Below, piece after piece: positions 1 through 8,180 of a stretch of 12,649 bases of DNA. The translations under genes were made by a program, and so were the position numbers. Every line of letters starts with the position of its first letter. The first letter of the stretch is position 1. The DNA lies in assembly GCA_903832075.1 (NCBI GenBank), contig CAILAF010000454.1, positions 1 through 12,649 of the forward strand, read 5' to 3'. The notes under the pieces were generated by a model that ran no database searches, was not told the DNA's origin, and saw only the letters and a list, made by a program, of their open reading frames with translations. The stretch comes from an uncultured Chitinophagaceae bacterium (GTDB lineage Bacteria; Bacteroidota; Bacteroidia; Chitinophagales; Chitinophagaceae).

Positions 1-344
1 AGAATAAGATTCAATTTTAATTCATTAGTAATGCTATAAATTTCTTTTAATTTATCAAGCAATGCTTGTTCAAAATTGGATGAATTAGATTGTAAAAAAT
101 GATCGAATGCCACCGGCAAGCGAACCGTTTTAAAACCGGCTTTTGCAATACGTTTTAATTTGGCATGAAAATCTTGATTATATAATTCGTTTGTTGGTGT
201 CCAATAGTGTTCAAGAACTGAAAGATTAACGCCACCGCCCAATTCATTTTTTATTTTCTCTAAGTTTTCGGGTTGAGGTTTTGCACTTAATGTGGATAGT
301 GTAAGTAGTATCAATAAATTTATCCCGAAAAAGCGTCTTATCAT
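1..344 (-). CDS. Secreted glycoside hydrolase family 5 (cellulase-like), N-terminal part, cut by the window start
   Basis: The minus-strand frame is open from an ATG at 344 to the window edge, giving about 114 residues of a longer protein. It opens with a signal peptide (MIRRFFGIN, a Leu-rich core, then LSA), so the product should leave the cytoplasm. The mature start reads GGGVNLSVLEHYW, then AGFKTVRLPVAFDHF, then a helix LLDKLKEIYSIT followed by LKLNLIL. This order matches beta-strands 1 to 3 of the GH5 barrel, where the family has G-x-N, GF-x-TVR-x-P and an 'LD..I..A...GL.VILD' helix. The catalytic glutamates lie beyond the window. An in-frame ATG at 362 is an alternative start; 344 gives the more typical signal peptide. 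The gene is divergent from a BcsB/GT2 operon, which suggests a BcsZ-like job (trimming or editing a beta-glucan), but in a GH5 scaffold. Exact substrate is unknown. Confidence 0.75.
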   Translation of the reverse strand, partial: MIRRFFGINLLILLTLSTLSAKPQPENLEKIKNELGGGVNLSVLEHYWTPTNELYNQDFHAKLKRIAKAGFKTVRLPVAFDHFLQSNSSNFEQALLDKLKEIYSITNELKLNLI

Positions 345-396
345 TGTAATAGTTAAATTCATACGATATTGCGTTTCAGACTGCATAATAATAAAT

Positions 397-1770
397 ATGT
401 CTAACAATTTTAAATTTTCATATGTAAACATTGATAGAGAGGCACTTGTGGAAGAGCTGAGTAAAAGGGGCAGCTATTATGCAAATGTTGTGATGTGGAG
501 CATTCTTTTTTCTTTTCCATTGTTTGTTTTATTGGATTTTTTATTTTTTAGAGATGAATGGGTATTGTTGTTATTAGTAAGAACGATATTTACGATGTTA
601 TCTTATACTATTTACATTTTAGGTATTAAAAAAACATGGAGTTATATAGCTACCATTCGTGTTTTTGCGAACACCAATGTAATACTTCAATCGATTATTT
701 GCGGATTTGTTCCTGTTAATGTTGCGTTACCGTATTTTTTGATGTTCTCTATTCTTATATTGTTATTTAATAGTACTGTTTTTTGGAGGCCGATTCATTC
801 ATTAATGATTTGCCTTTTATCTTATCTTATCATTGTTATTATTTATTCGTATAAAGACAGGGTTGATAAATACAATTTGCTGATAGCACATGGTGGTGCT
901 GTTTATTTTTTGGTTTCTGCATTTTCGTGCATTATTGTATATAACCGATATCAAATATTGAAAAGGGAAGCAGCAAAAAATATTATGATTGATGAAGCCA
1001 ATAATCGATTATTGGATTCGAATGAAAAGATAAATGACCAGCGTTATGTTATTGAAGATGCGAATCGAAAGCTAAAGATACTTAACGATTACAGGCATAA
1101 CACATTGAACATCATGCTTCATGATTTTAGAAATTTTACAGGTTCTATTGCCATGTCGTTAGACTTGTTAAAAAATAAATCTGATAACCTTTCAGGAGAG
1201 CAAAAAGAAATTTTAAATTACATAGGTGTTGGTAATGAAAATTTAAAATATTTATCAGAAAAGTTAGCAGATTCTGCAGATAAGGATGAAGCTAAAGTGC
1301 AATTTAATTATGAATATTTTGATGTAGGACCTGAAGTGGAGAGGAGCACAATTGATATAGCAGATGCGGCGCAAATTAAACAAGTTAGTTTGCAATTGCA
1401 TTTAGAGCCCTCACAGATTATGGTGTATTTAGATAAATTATTTTTTGCACAGGTTTTATTTAAGTTATTTACTAATGCCATTAAATATGCAGAATCAGGT
1501 TCTATCATGACTATTCATACGCACGAATTAAATGATAAATGTGTGATTGAGATTGTGAATATTGGTAGGTTGATTGGCATTGATAAATTAAATGAGTTGT
1601 TTAATAAATTAAAAAATTCAAAGCAATTAGCAGAAGCTGTACAATCGGAAACTAATATGGGTTTTGCTATTGCTAAAAAACTAACTGAAACAATGGGTGG
1701 TACATTATCATACAATAGTTCGGAAGGAACTGGTAATTACTACCGCATTGAATTTAAGAGTACCCATTAA
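397..1770 (+). CDS. Six-TM sensor histidine kinase-like protein with degenerate ATP-binding motifs
   Basis: 457 residues from the ATG at 397. The in-frame ATG at 292 would add 35 residues lying over the divergent GH5 signal-peptide region, so I prefer 397, preceded by A-rich AATAATAAAT. Residues 30-182 form about six membrane helices with very short loops, so there is no periplasmic sensor domain. A coiled-coil linker follows at about 185-235. The H-box is LHDFRNFT with phospho-acceptor His242, followed by the dimerisation helix pair. The ATPase domain shows an N-box (TNAIKYA, Asn360) and a C-terminal G2-like stretch NMGFAIAKK (Gly422) before MGGTL. The G1 box is poor: VNIGRLIG has Asn388 where the adenine-binding Asp is expected, and G2 lacks its first Gly. 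It may be a weak kinase or a pseudokinase. No receiver domain or response regulator is visible nearby. As first gene of the glycan operon, only 11 nt ahead of bcsB, it likely senses a membrane or surface cue for that system (inference). Confidence 0.8.
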   Translation: MSNNFKFSYVNIDREALVEELSKRGSYYANVVMWSILFSFPLFVLLDFLFFRDEWVLLLLVRTIFTMLSYTIYILGIKKTWSYIATIRVFANTNVILQSIICGFVPVNVALPYFLMFSILILLFNSTVFWRPIHSLMICLLSYLIIVIIYSYKDRVDKYNLLIAHGGAVYFLVSAFSCIIVYNRYQILKREAAKNIMIDEANNRLLDSNEKINDQRYVIEDANRKLKILNDYRHNTLNIMLHDFRNFTGSIAMSLDLLKNKSDNLSGEQKEILNYIGVGNENLKYLSEKLADSADKDEAKVQFNYEYFDVGPEVERSTIDIADAAQIKQVSLQLHLEPSQIMVYLDKLFFAQVLFKLFTNAIKYAESGSIMTIHTHELNDKCVIEIVNIGRLIGIDKLNELFNKLKNSKQLAEAVQSETNMGFAIAKKLTETMGGTLSYNSSEGTGNYYRIEFKSTH

Positions 1771-1781
1771 ATGAAAGTAAT

Positions 1782-3815
1782 ATGAAAGCTAAGCTACTAT
1801 TCTCATTGGCAATGTTATGTTGTTCATCTGTATTATTTGCGCAACAACAAAGATCTTTTGAATCAATGGGATATGATGATCAATCCATCATAGGTATTAC
1901 CGGTTCTATGAGTTACTTCATTAAGGTAAAACCAGATGATGATATTGACCACAGTAAACTTGTTATTAACGTACGTACCTCTCAGGTATTAAATCCACGT
2001 AATTCATTTGTAACAGTGTATTTAAAAGAAGATCCTGTTAGAACGGTTAATGTTATTACATCTGCAGTAGATACTATGTTCTCTATTGAAGTTCCGTTGA
2101 ACAGAAGATATCTGCAACCTGATGGCCGATTCATTAAATTAAAGATTGGTGCTAAGATGAGCGTAGGAGATGAATATTGTAAAGATGTTGATAATCCTGC
2201 ATGTTGGTTAGCTATTAAAAATTCTTCTTACATATCAGCTTATGGTCAATCTGTTTCTACTTTTCAACGTAGCCTAAAAGAATGGATTCAAGAATACAGT
2301 TCTATTTATACTCCAGTTGCAGCTGATTTAGACGATTTAACAGGCGGTGGAATTATTTATACTTTATTAAAACAAGGATCTGCTGTTACTAATAGGCAAG
2401 TTTATACCGGAACTTTTAGTCAGCAAGATACAGTTCCACCCGGAATCATTTTAGGTTTAGCTGAAAGATTACCAATATCCGTTCGTCAGTCAATTCCATC
2501 ATTAGCGCAAGGGCAAGGTTTAATCAAGGTTACTAAAATTAATGTGGGTAATTCTATCAGAACTGTTATGGTTATTACAGGCGCAGATGTTTTGGGGTAT
2601 AGAAGAGCTATCAATGTTTTAGCAAGTAATAAAAGACTTAGCAGTGCATTTACTGATCAAATGATTATTGCAGAAGGATTGCCAAGTAATGTTTCTGTAG
2701 ATAATCCATCTCCTTTAATTACTTCATTAGAAGATTTAGGAGCACAGCCGGCATTGCTTGAAGGTATTGGTGGATTGAGGACGAAGTATATTTTTTCATT
2801 AACTGAATTCAATGCAATTCCTAATAAACTTACTTTTCATTTAGAAAGTTATTTCTCAGCTTTAAAGCCTGATGATAGAGGCTTCTTAAATATTTATTTG
2901 AATCAGAATCTAATTTTCAATTCATCATTAATGGATAAACAAAATTTTATTGATGATATTGATTTGAAACCATATTTGTTAAGTAAGTTCAATACTTTAG
3001 AAGTAGAGTTTCGTTTTCATCCTGGAACAAATATTTGTAAAGATGGTTTTAGTAATTTCTTTGCATTTGTTAATACGAAAAGTTCTACACTTACTTTTTC
3101 TGGCGAAAGAGAAAATCGTTTTTATAGCTTTTTCAATTTCCCTGCTGAGTTTAGAAAAGTGCCATCTAAGATTGTAATATCTCCTAAATTATATAATTCC
3201 AATATTGTTTCATCTATTGGTGAAATATATTATCAATTAAATACACCTATTCAAAATGATTTCAATAAATTAATTGTTCCACAATTAGTAGCATCTGATA
3301 AAACTACGCTGGATGATTTGCGTGGATTTAATTTGATTACTTTAATGCCACGTAATGATCCGTTTGCAAAGAGTTTTACTCAATTGCCTATTCAGTCTGA
3401 TAAAGAGTTTGAAATATACAAAGACAGTAAAGGAACATTAACTTATTCTATCAATGATTTCTCTAATAGTGGAATGGCGCAAGTATTCAGAGAGCGAGGA
3501 AGTACTGTATTGTTTATTACTTCTATCGGCGACAGCACTTACAAAGATGCTTTTGAAAGTGTAATTAAGAATTTTGGAACACAGTTAACTGAAATTGAAA
3601 GTAATGTTTGTATTGCTAACAGCAACGGATTAAGCAGTTACTTTTTTAAAATACCTGAAGATAGTAACTCAGTTATATATAAAGGTGAGCGTAGTAAACT
3701 ATCCATCTTTTGGGATAAATATAAATATTGGCTGTTATCAGTATTATTGATTTTGGTATTACTTGCTTTCTTCTTTGTTAGAAATAAAGTAAAACAATCT
3801 CAAGAGATTGTATAA
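1782..3815 (+). CDS. bcsB: BcsB-type periplasmic subunit of a cellulose-synthase-like complex
   Basis: 677 residues. In this family, BcsB sits in the periplasm, is anchored by one C-terminal helix, and guides the nascent glucan from the synthase. Here a signal peptide ends about VLFA/QQQ (residue 20), and a single C-terminal helix spans about 650-666 (LLSVLLILVLLAFFFV) with a basic cytoplasmic tail. The body repeats the BcsB plan twice. The first carbohydrate-binding-like beta domain (about 40-155) ends in CKDVDNPACW (Cys133 to Trp142) followed by an I..SSYIS segment, a typical BcsB signature. A flavodoxin-like domain follows, with VMVITGADVLGYRRAINVLA near 262-281. A second beta domain (about 330-435, Cys419) and a second alpha/beta domain (about 455-620) complete the plan. 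It starts 11 nt after the kinase stop and ends 42 nt before the GT2 gene. A divergent BcsB-family member is the safe call; the polymer need not be plain cellulose. Confidence 0.85.
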   Translation: MKAKLLFSLAMLCCSSVLFAQQQRSFESMGYDDQSIIGITGSMSYFIKVKPDDDIDHSKLVINVRTSQVLNPRNSFVTVYLKEDPVRTVNVITSAVDTMFSIEVPLNRRYLQPDGRFIKLKIGAKMSVGDEYCKDVDNPACWLAIKNSSYISAYGQSVSTFQRSLKEWIQEYSSIYTPVAADLDDLTGGGIIYTLLKQGSAVTNRQVYTGTFSQQDTVPPGIILGLAERLPISVRQSIPSLAQGQGLIKVTKINVGNSIRTVMVITGADVLGYRRAINVLASNKRLSSAFTDQMIIAEGLPSNVSVDNPSPLITSLEDLGAQPALLEGIGGLRTKYIFSLTEFNAIPNKLTFHLESYFSALKPDDRGFLNIYLNQNLIFNSSLMDKQNFIDDIDLKPYLLSKFNTLEVEFRFHPGTNICKDGFSNFFAFVNTKSSTLTFSGERENRFYSFFNFPAEFRKVPSKIVISPKLYNSNIVSSIGEIYYQLNTPIQNDFNKLIVPQLVASDKTTLDDLRGFNLITLMPRNDPFAKSFTQLPIQSDKEFEIYKDSKGTLTYSINDFSNSGMAQVFRERGSTVLFITSIGDSTYKDAFESVIKNFGTQLTEIESNVCIANSNGLSSYFFKIPEDSNSVIYKGERSKLSIFWDKYKYWLLSVLLILVLLAFFFVRNKVKQSQEIV

Positions 3816-3857
3816 TAAAAGAAGCACGGATATTTATTAGACGATTAAAATTTTATA

Positions 3858-5711
3858 ATGGCAGTTTGTGCATTACATAAAATGGTAGCCGAAGGAATTT
3901 TTTCCGACGAGAAACTGCAGCATATTGAATCAATTGCAGATACTTATAATTATGCACCTATAAAAGCTGCCTTGAATTTTGGTTTTTTAACTCGTAAAGA
4001 TTATACAAACTTTTTAGATAAAGAAGGGTATCCTTTTATTGATGTAAGGAATGAAGAAATTGATGGTACTTATATTTCTCAATGCGATATTCAGCACATC
4101 AATTCATTCTTATATATACCGCTTAGAAAATTAGATGATGGAAGATTGTTAGTTGCCGCTGCCGATCCATTTGATGAAAAGTTGCTCAACAGTTTATTTG
4201 CCAAATTTAAAATGGTAATAAAAATTGTTGCCACATCAGATTTGGATATTACCTGGCTGGCACATAAAACAAGAGGCGAGTTTCATGTAAAAGAAGCGGT
4301 ATTTAGTTTAATGAGAAAAGATCCTGCAAGTTCAGGACTGATAACATTTACAGATGGTCAGCTTTTTTTTATTTTCTCATTTATTTCTATCATCATTATT
4401 TTGTTGGTGATGTTCTTTAATACCACTTTTATTGTCATTAATTTATTGGCAAGTGTTTTATTTCTTTTTTCAATTACTTTCAAATTATTTCTTGCAATGA
4501 AAGGTTCTATGTCTGAATTGCATGAGCATGTAACGAAAGAAGAAGTTAGAAAAGTCGATAATAAAACTTTACCGGTTTATACTATATTACTGCCGGTATA
4601 TAAAGAAGATAAACTAATTCGTAAGTTAATATGGAATCTTAGAAGTTTAGATTATCCAAGAGATAAACTGGATGTAAAATTATTAATTGAAGAAGATGAT
4701 GATAAAACATTGAATGCCGTTAAGAACTTAGACTTTCCTGCTAACTTCGAAACCATTGTTGTTCCTTTTCACATGCCTAAAACAAAACCAAAAGCATGTA
4801 ATTATGGATTGTATTTTTCTCGTGGAGAATATTTAACTATTTATGATGCAGAAGATGTTCCTGATTCTGATCAATTAAAAAAAGTAGTAGCACTTTTTAG
4901 AAAATTACCTGATGAATTTGTTGTGATACAAGGTGCATTGAATTATTTTAATAAGAATGAAAATATGCTGACAAGAATGTTTACCCTTGAATATTCTTAT
5001 TGGTTTGATTATATGTTGCCTGGTTTGGAAACTTTGGATGTTCCTATTCCTTTAGGTGGTACCAGTAATCATTTTAAATTAAGTAAATTATTGGAATTAG
5101 GTGCATGGGATCCATTCAATGTAACTGAAGATGCTGATCTGGGTGTGCGTGTATATGACAAGCAATATAAGATCGGTGTTATTAACAGTACTACATTGGA
5201 AGAAGCAAACAATGAACCATTTAATTGGATTCGTCAGCGTTCGCGTTGGATTAAGGGATATATGCAAACTTATTTAGTGCACATGCGGAGACCTGTTGAT
5301 TTAATTAGAAGAATTGGTTGGGGAGGATTTTTTGGTTTCAACTTTTTTATTGGTGGTACAGCATTTACTTTTTTATTGTATCCAATTTTGCTTTTGTTTT
5401 TTCTTATATATCTCTTATTTAGCTTTAAAGTAAGGCAGTGGTTCCCAGACTGGGTTTTGTATATTTCTACATTTAATTTTATTGCAGGTAATGTGATGAT
5501 GATTTATGTAAACATGATGGCAGTATTCAAACGTCGTTACTATGAGTTGATCATGTTTTCAATGTTAAATCCTTTGTATTGGTTGATGCATTCAATTGCA
5601 GCATATAAAGGATTGTGGCAATTGATATATAAACCGTTTTATTGGGAAAAAACAAATCATGGATTAAGTAAATTATCATCTGCAAGTGCAGTAGTAAATA
5701 CTGTCGCATAA
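3858..5711 (+). CDS. Cellulose-synthase-like processive GT2 glycosyltransferase with MshEN-like N-terminal domain
   Basis: 617 residues. Residues 1-150 resemble the MshEN / type II secretion ATPase N-terminal domain: GYPFIDV, then IPLRKLDDGRLLVAAADPFD, then VATSDLDITWL. Two membrane helices follow (about 169-212). The GT-A catalytic domain (about 238-465) carries the acidic set of inverting, processive family-2 enzymes: EEDDD at 278-282, DAED at 330-333, TED at 423-425 and Q-R-S-R-W at 460-464. Three further helix regions lie at about 490-523, 532-557 and 564-590, and the C-terminus has a YWEKTNHG motif. I see no PilZ domain, unlike classic BcsA. The likely reaction is chain extension from a UDP-sugar, with the product threaded through its own membrane channel to BcsB, encoded immediately upstream. 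The donor (UDP-glucose or UDP-GlcNAc) cannot be read from the sequence. The layout matches the CESA-like-2 subgroup as I recall it. The next gene begins 3 nt after the stop. Confidence 0.88.
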   Translation: MAVCALHKMVAEGIFSDEKLQHIESIADTYNYAPIKAALNFGFLTRKDYTNFLDKEGYPFIDVRNEEIDGTYISQCDIQHINSFLYIPLRKLDDGRLLVAAADPFDEKLLNSLFAKFKMVIKIVATSDLDITWLAHKTRGEFHVKEAVFSLMRKDPASSGLITFTDGQLFFIFSFISIIIILLVMFFNTTFIVINLLASVLFLFSITFKLFLAMKGSMSELHEHVTKEEVRKVDNKTLPVYTILLPVYKEDKLIRKLIWNLRSLDYPRDKLDVKLLIEEDDDKTLNAVKNLDFPANFETIVVPFHMPKTKPKACNYGLYFSRGEYLTIYDAEDVPDSDQLKKVVALFRKLPDEFVVIQGALNYFNKNENMLTRMFTLEYSYWFDYMLPGLETLDVPIPLGGTSNHFKLSKLLELGAWDPFNVTEDADLGVRVYDKQYKIGVINSTTLEEANNEPFNWIRQRSRWIKGYMQTYLVHMRRPVDLIRRIGWGGFFGFNFFIGGTAFTFLLYPILLLFFLIYLLFSFKVRQWFPDWVLYISTFNFIAGNVMMIYVNMMAVFKRRYYELIMFSMLNPLYWLMHSIAAYKGLWQLIYKPFYWEKTNHGLSKLSSASAVVNTVA

Positions 5712-5714
5712 GCT

Positions 5715-7286
5715 ATGACATTATTTAGAAAATATATCGCAATTTATCTTTCCATTTTCTTATTGGGATATTATTTGTTTGTTTCTTGGTTGCTGCATCG
5801 CAGCGGATTTGAACATTCAGAAGCTACTTTTATTGCAGAGAAAATAAAACTATTATTCGAAGCTGATGATAATACTTTATTAACGTTAGGTACTACATTC
5901 CCGAGTTTATTATTTTTATCATCTGCAGTATTTACGCCATTTGGTTTTCCTTATGCACCGGTATTGGCATCAATAACGTTTATATGTTTATTATTTTTTG
6001 CATTGTTGATAGATTTTAGAAAATCAAGTTTACCACGAAGAGTTTATATTCCTGTTTTAGTTTTACTTTTTGTTTTTCATCCGGGATTAATATATGCAGC
6101 AGTTTCAGGTAGAGGTATTGGAGCAATCTTATTATTCTTCTATTTGGTGTTTCGAAGCTTGTTTAAATATTATGCTACACAAACAACGTTTTATCTTTCC
6201 ATGGCGAGCATTTATTTAACCTGTTTAATTTTTTGTGATTATAATTATATCTGGTTATTGTTGGCTTTCTTACCGTTTATTGTTTTTGTTTCTTTGGAAG
6301 GATTGAAACTGAATAAAGAAGAACCGCCAATTATTCAATATTATCAATCAGTAAATAATGTTTCGCAAAGAAGAAAATTAGCCAATAGAACATTGGCTAT
6401 TTACGTAATTGTTTTTTTGTTACCAGTTGGTGCTTTATATCTTTTTAGAACATTGAACTTTTATCATGCGGGTGATGCAACTTATTTCTTAACAAGTCAA
6501 TACGCCAATTGGCATGTTACCGGAAATGAATCTATTGGAGCAATGATTTCATCTGGATTAGTTGATAATGTAGTTGAACAATCTCAAATTGTTTATCAAT
6601 TTTACGTATTGGCATTAACACCATTATTGCTATTGGTATTTATCATGTTTAAAGGAAAAATATATGAATTGTTTACTTTAATTGCTCCGTTTATATTAAT
6701 TTCTGTTTTATTAATAGATATACAATACTATTTAACTGCCGAATATTATCTCATCTTTTTAGTATTGGGATTATTGGGAATTTGCTTATATGCCGGAAAG
6801 AAATATACTTCTAAATTAATGTGGCCTGTTATTTTAGGCGTAACTTTTCTAAACATTTTCACAGGCATTTTTTATTTCAGGAATTCGGCTGATAGAGAAG
6901 AACATGCATTTTTTTCTTATGTTAAAAAAGCTAAGAATTGGCGTGATGTTCGAGGGGCAAGTGAAGAATATAGATTAGCAGCATATATTTCTGATTTGGC
7001 TGATCCTACTCATAAAATTTTAATGGATGATGCTGCAGCTTATAAAATTATGGTGCACATGCGTAATTTAAAACCTGTAGTGATGCCGGTAGATAATAAT
7101 TTTATTACTGTTGTTGAAAATCCAAAGTCGGGTGCTAAATATATTTGTGTTGCAAAGTCAAATAATCGTTTAAAAAGTTATACTGTTTTAAATGAGTACA
7201 ATATTAATTTAATGATGTCACGTCATCGTTTCGATGCAATTCTTATGTTTGAAACTCCTCATTGGGCTATTTACAGAATCATGTAA
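5715..7286 (+). CDS. Polytopic membrane protein with GT-C-like layout, partner of the GT2/BcsB system
   Basis: 523 residues; I do not recognise a named family. There are about 11-12 hydrophobic helices between residues 7 and 388 and a C-terminal soluble part at about 390-523. The first non-membrane loop carries GFEHSEATF (Glu33, Glu36), where GT-C glycosyltransferases keep their acidic catalytic residues. The tail (ILMDDAAAY, MPVDNNFITVV, KYICVAKSNN, then FDAILMFETPHWAIYRI) resembles the C-terminal domain of GT39/GT83-like membrane enzymes. GT-C enzymes use polyprenyl-phosphate sugars on the outer face of the inner membrane, so a role in decorating or priming the glucan is plausible but inferred. 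A non-catalytic transporter or assembly subunit is the main alternative. The ATG lies 3 nt after the GT2 stop, so translation is probably coupled. It ends only 6 nt from the convergent prmC stop, with no terminator visible between. Confidence 0.6.
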   Translation: MTLFRKYIAIYLSIFLLGYYLFVSWLLHRSGFEHSEATFIAEKIKLLFEADDNTLLTLGTTFPSLLFLSSAVFTPFGFPYAPVLASITFICLLFFALLIDFRKSSLPRRVYIPVLVLLFVFHPGLIYAAVSGRGIGAILLFFYLVFRSLFKYYATQTTFYLSMASIYLTCLIFCDYNYIWLLLAFLPFIVFVSLEGLKLNKEEPPIIQYYQSVNNVSQRRKLANRTLAIYVIVFLLPVGALYLFRTLNFYHAGDATYFLTSQYANWHVTGNESIGAMISSGLVDNVVEQSQIVYQFYVLALTPLLLLVFIMFKGKIYELFTLIAPFILISVLLIDIQYYLTAEYYLIFLVLGLLGICLYAGKKYTSKLMWPVILGVTFLNIFTGIFYFRNSADREEHAFFSYVKKAKNWRDVRGASEEYRLAAYISDLADPTHKILMDDAAAYKIMVHMRNLKPVVMPVDNNFITVVENPKSGAKYICVAKSNNRLKSYTVLNEYNINLMMSRHRFDAILMFETPHWAIYRIM

Positions 7287-7292
7287 TGTGAT

Positions 7293-8141
7293 TTAAATTT
7301 TGATGGCCTTGATCATTCTTTCTTTTCCTTGCAAATCTTTTTTTAATTGGGTTTGATAACCATATTGTCTAAAAACACTTTCTGTTTCAGTTCCTAATAT
7401 TTCATTGATCTCAACAAAAATTTTCCCATTTCTTGAAAGATGTTCTTTGCCAAACACTGCAATTTTTTTATAAAATAATAATGCATCATCATCGGGTACA
7501 AATAAAGCAGCGTGTGGTTCTTGTTCAGTAACACGTTTGTTCATATTTATCTTTTCCGATTGTTTTATATAAGGCGGGTTACTTACAATTATATCAAATA
7601 TTGGAAACTCATTCCAATCTAATTCGTTAAAAAAATTAGATGCAATAAAATTTATTTCACTATTTAATATTGTTGCATTTTGTTTTGCAATCTTGATGGC
7701 GGTTTCACTAATATCAAGTGCAGTAATATTTGCTAAAGATACTTTTTTCTTTACTGCAATTGCGATACATCCACTTCCTGTACCAATATCTAATATTTGT
7801 AAATTTTCATTTTTAATTTCACTAATCATCCATTCAATTAACTCCTCAGTTTCTGGCCTTGGTATTAAAACATTTTTGTCAACAAAAAATTTCATTCCAT
7901 AAAACCAAGCTTCTTTTAAAACATATTGCACAGGAATATTTAACAATAATTGTTGTGTAATAGTTTCTAATTTTTTTTCTTGGTCTATACTAATTATTGA
8001 AAGACTATTTAAAATTCTATCTATTTTTCTGAAACCGGAAATATGTTCAATTACCATATCAGCAATATTTGCTGCTTCTCTTTCCTGGTAAAGCGCATAA
8101 AGTTGAAATAATAATTTTTTGTAAGCTTCTTTAATGGTCAT
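7293..8141 (-). CDS. prmC: Peptide chain release factor N5-glutamine methyltransferase (PrmC/HemK)
   Basis: 282 residues, the usual length. PrmC methylates the glutamine of the GGQ motif in release factors RF1 and RF2, using S-adenosylmethionine, in the cytoplasm. A helical N-terminal substrate-binding domain (about 1-75) leads into VQYVLKEAWFYG and the family hallmark VLIPRPETEELI (91-102). The SAM-binding motif is DIGTGSGCIAIA (118-129). The catalytic NPPY is at 188-191 in IVSNPPYI. The conserved EPHAALF follows at 208-214, and the protein ends with QGKERMIKA. The glycine usual after QY-x-L is replaced by Lys-Glu (76-77), a minor deviation. The gene is divergent from the yigZ-like gene, with 39 bp between start codons. 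Its neighbourhood says nothing about function, so the call rests on the motifs, which are complete. Confidence 0.96.
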   Translation of the reverse strand: MTIKEAYKKLLFQLYALYQEREAANIADMVIEHISGFRKIDRILNSLSIISIDQEKKLETITQQLLLNIPVQYVLKEAWFYGMKFFVDKNVLIPRPETEELIEWMISEIKNENLQILDIGTGSGCIAIAVKKKVSLANITALDISETAIKIAKQNATILNSEINFIASNFFNELDWNEFPIFDIIVSNPPYIKQSEKINMNKRVTEQEPHAALFVPDDDALLFYKKIAVFGKEHLSRNGKIFVEINEILGTETESVFRQYGYQTQLKKDLQGKERMIKAIKI

Positions 8142-8166
8142 AGTGCAATGCTACTGCTTTTTCATT

Positions 8167-8174
8167 TAGTTTTG
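8167..8174 (+). promoter_or_regulatory. Candidate -7 promoter element of yigZ
   Basis: TAGTTTTG matches the Bacteroidota -7 consensus TAnnTTTG in every defined position and ends 6 nt before the chosen ATG at 8181. Transcription would start at or next to the start codon, giving a nearly leaderless message. No clear -33 TTTG is present 19 nt upstream, so the box could be chance in AT-rich DNA. Confidence 0.3.
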
Positions 8175-8180
8175 AAATGT

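Noticed and set aside
292..396. Longer N-terminus for the kinase-like gene starting at 292
   Set aside because: It would lie over the signal-peptide region of the divergent GH5 gene, and its 35 residues look unrelated to a kinase N-terminus; the ATG at 397 has an A-rich leader.
1803..1841. Lipoprotein signal in the BcsB-like protein (Cys13-Cys14)
   Set aside because: The residues before Cys13 (AML) do not form a lipobox; a signal peptidase I site at VLFA/Q fits better.
3858..5711. Naming the GT2 gene bcsA
   Set aside because: The catalytic motifs agree, but the missing PilZ domain and the MshEN-like N-terminus make the polymer uncertain, so no symbol is given.
8148..8180. Longer yigZ start at 8148
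   Set aside because: It precedes the best promoter box and adds a hydrophobic stretch not typical of IMPACT proteins.
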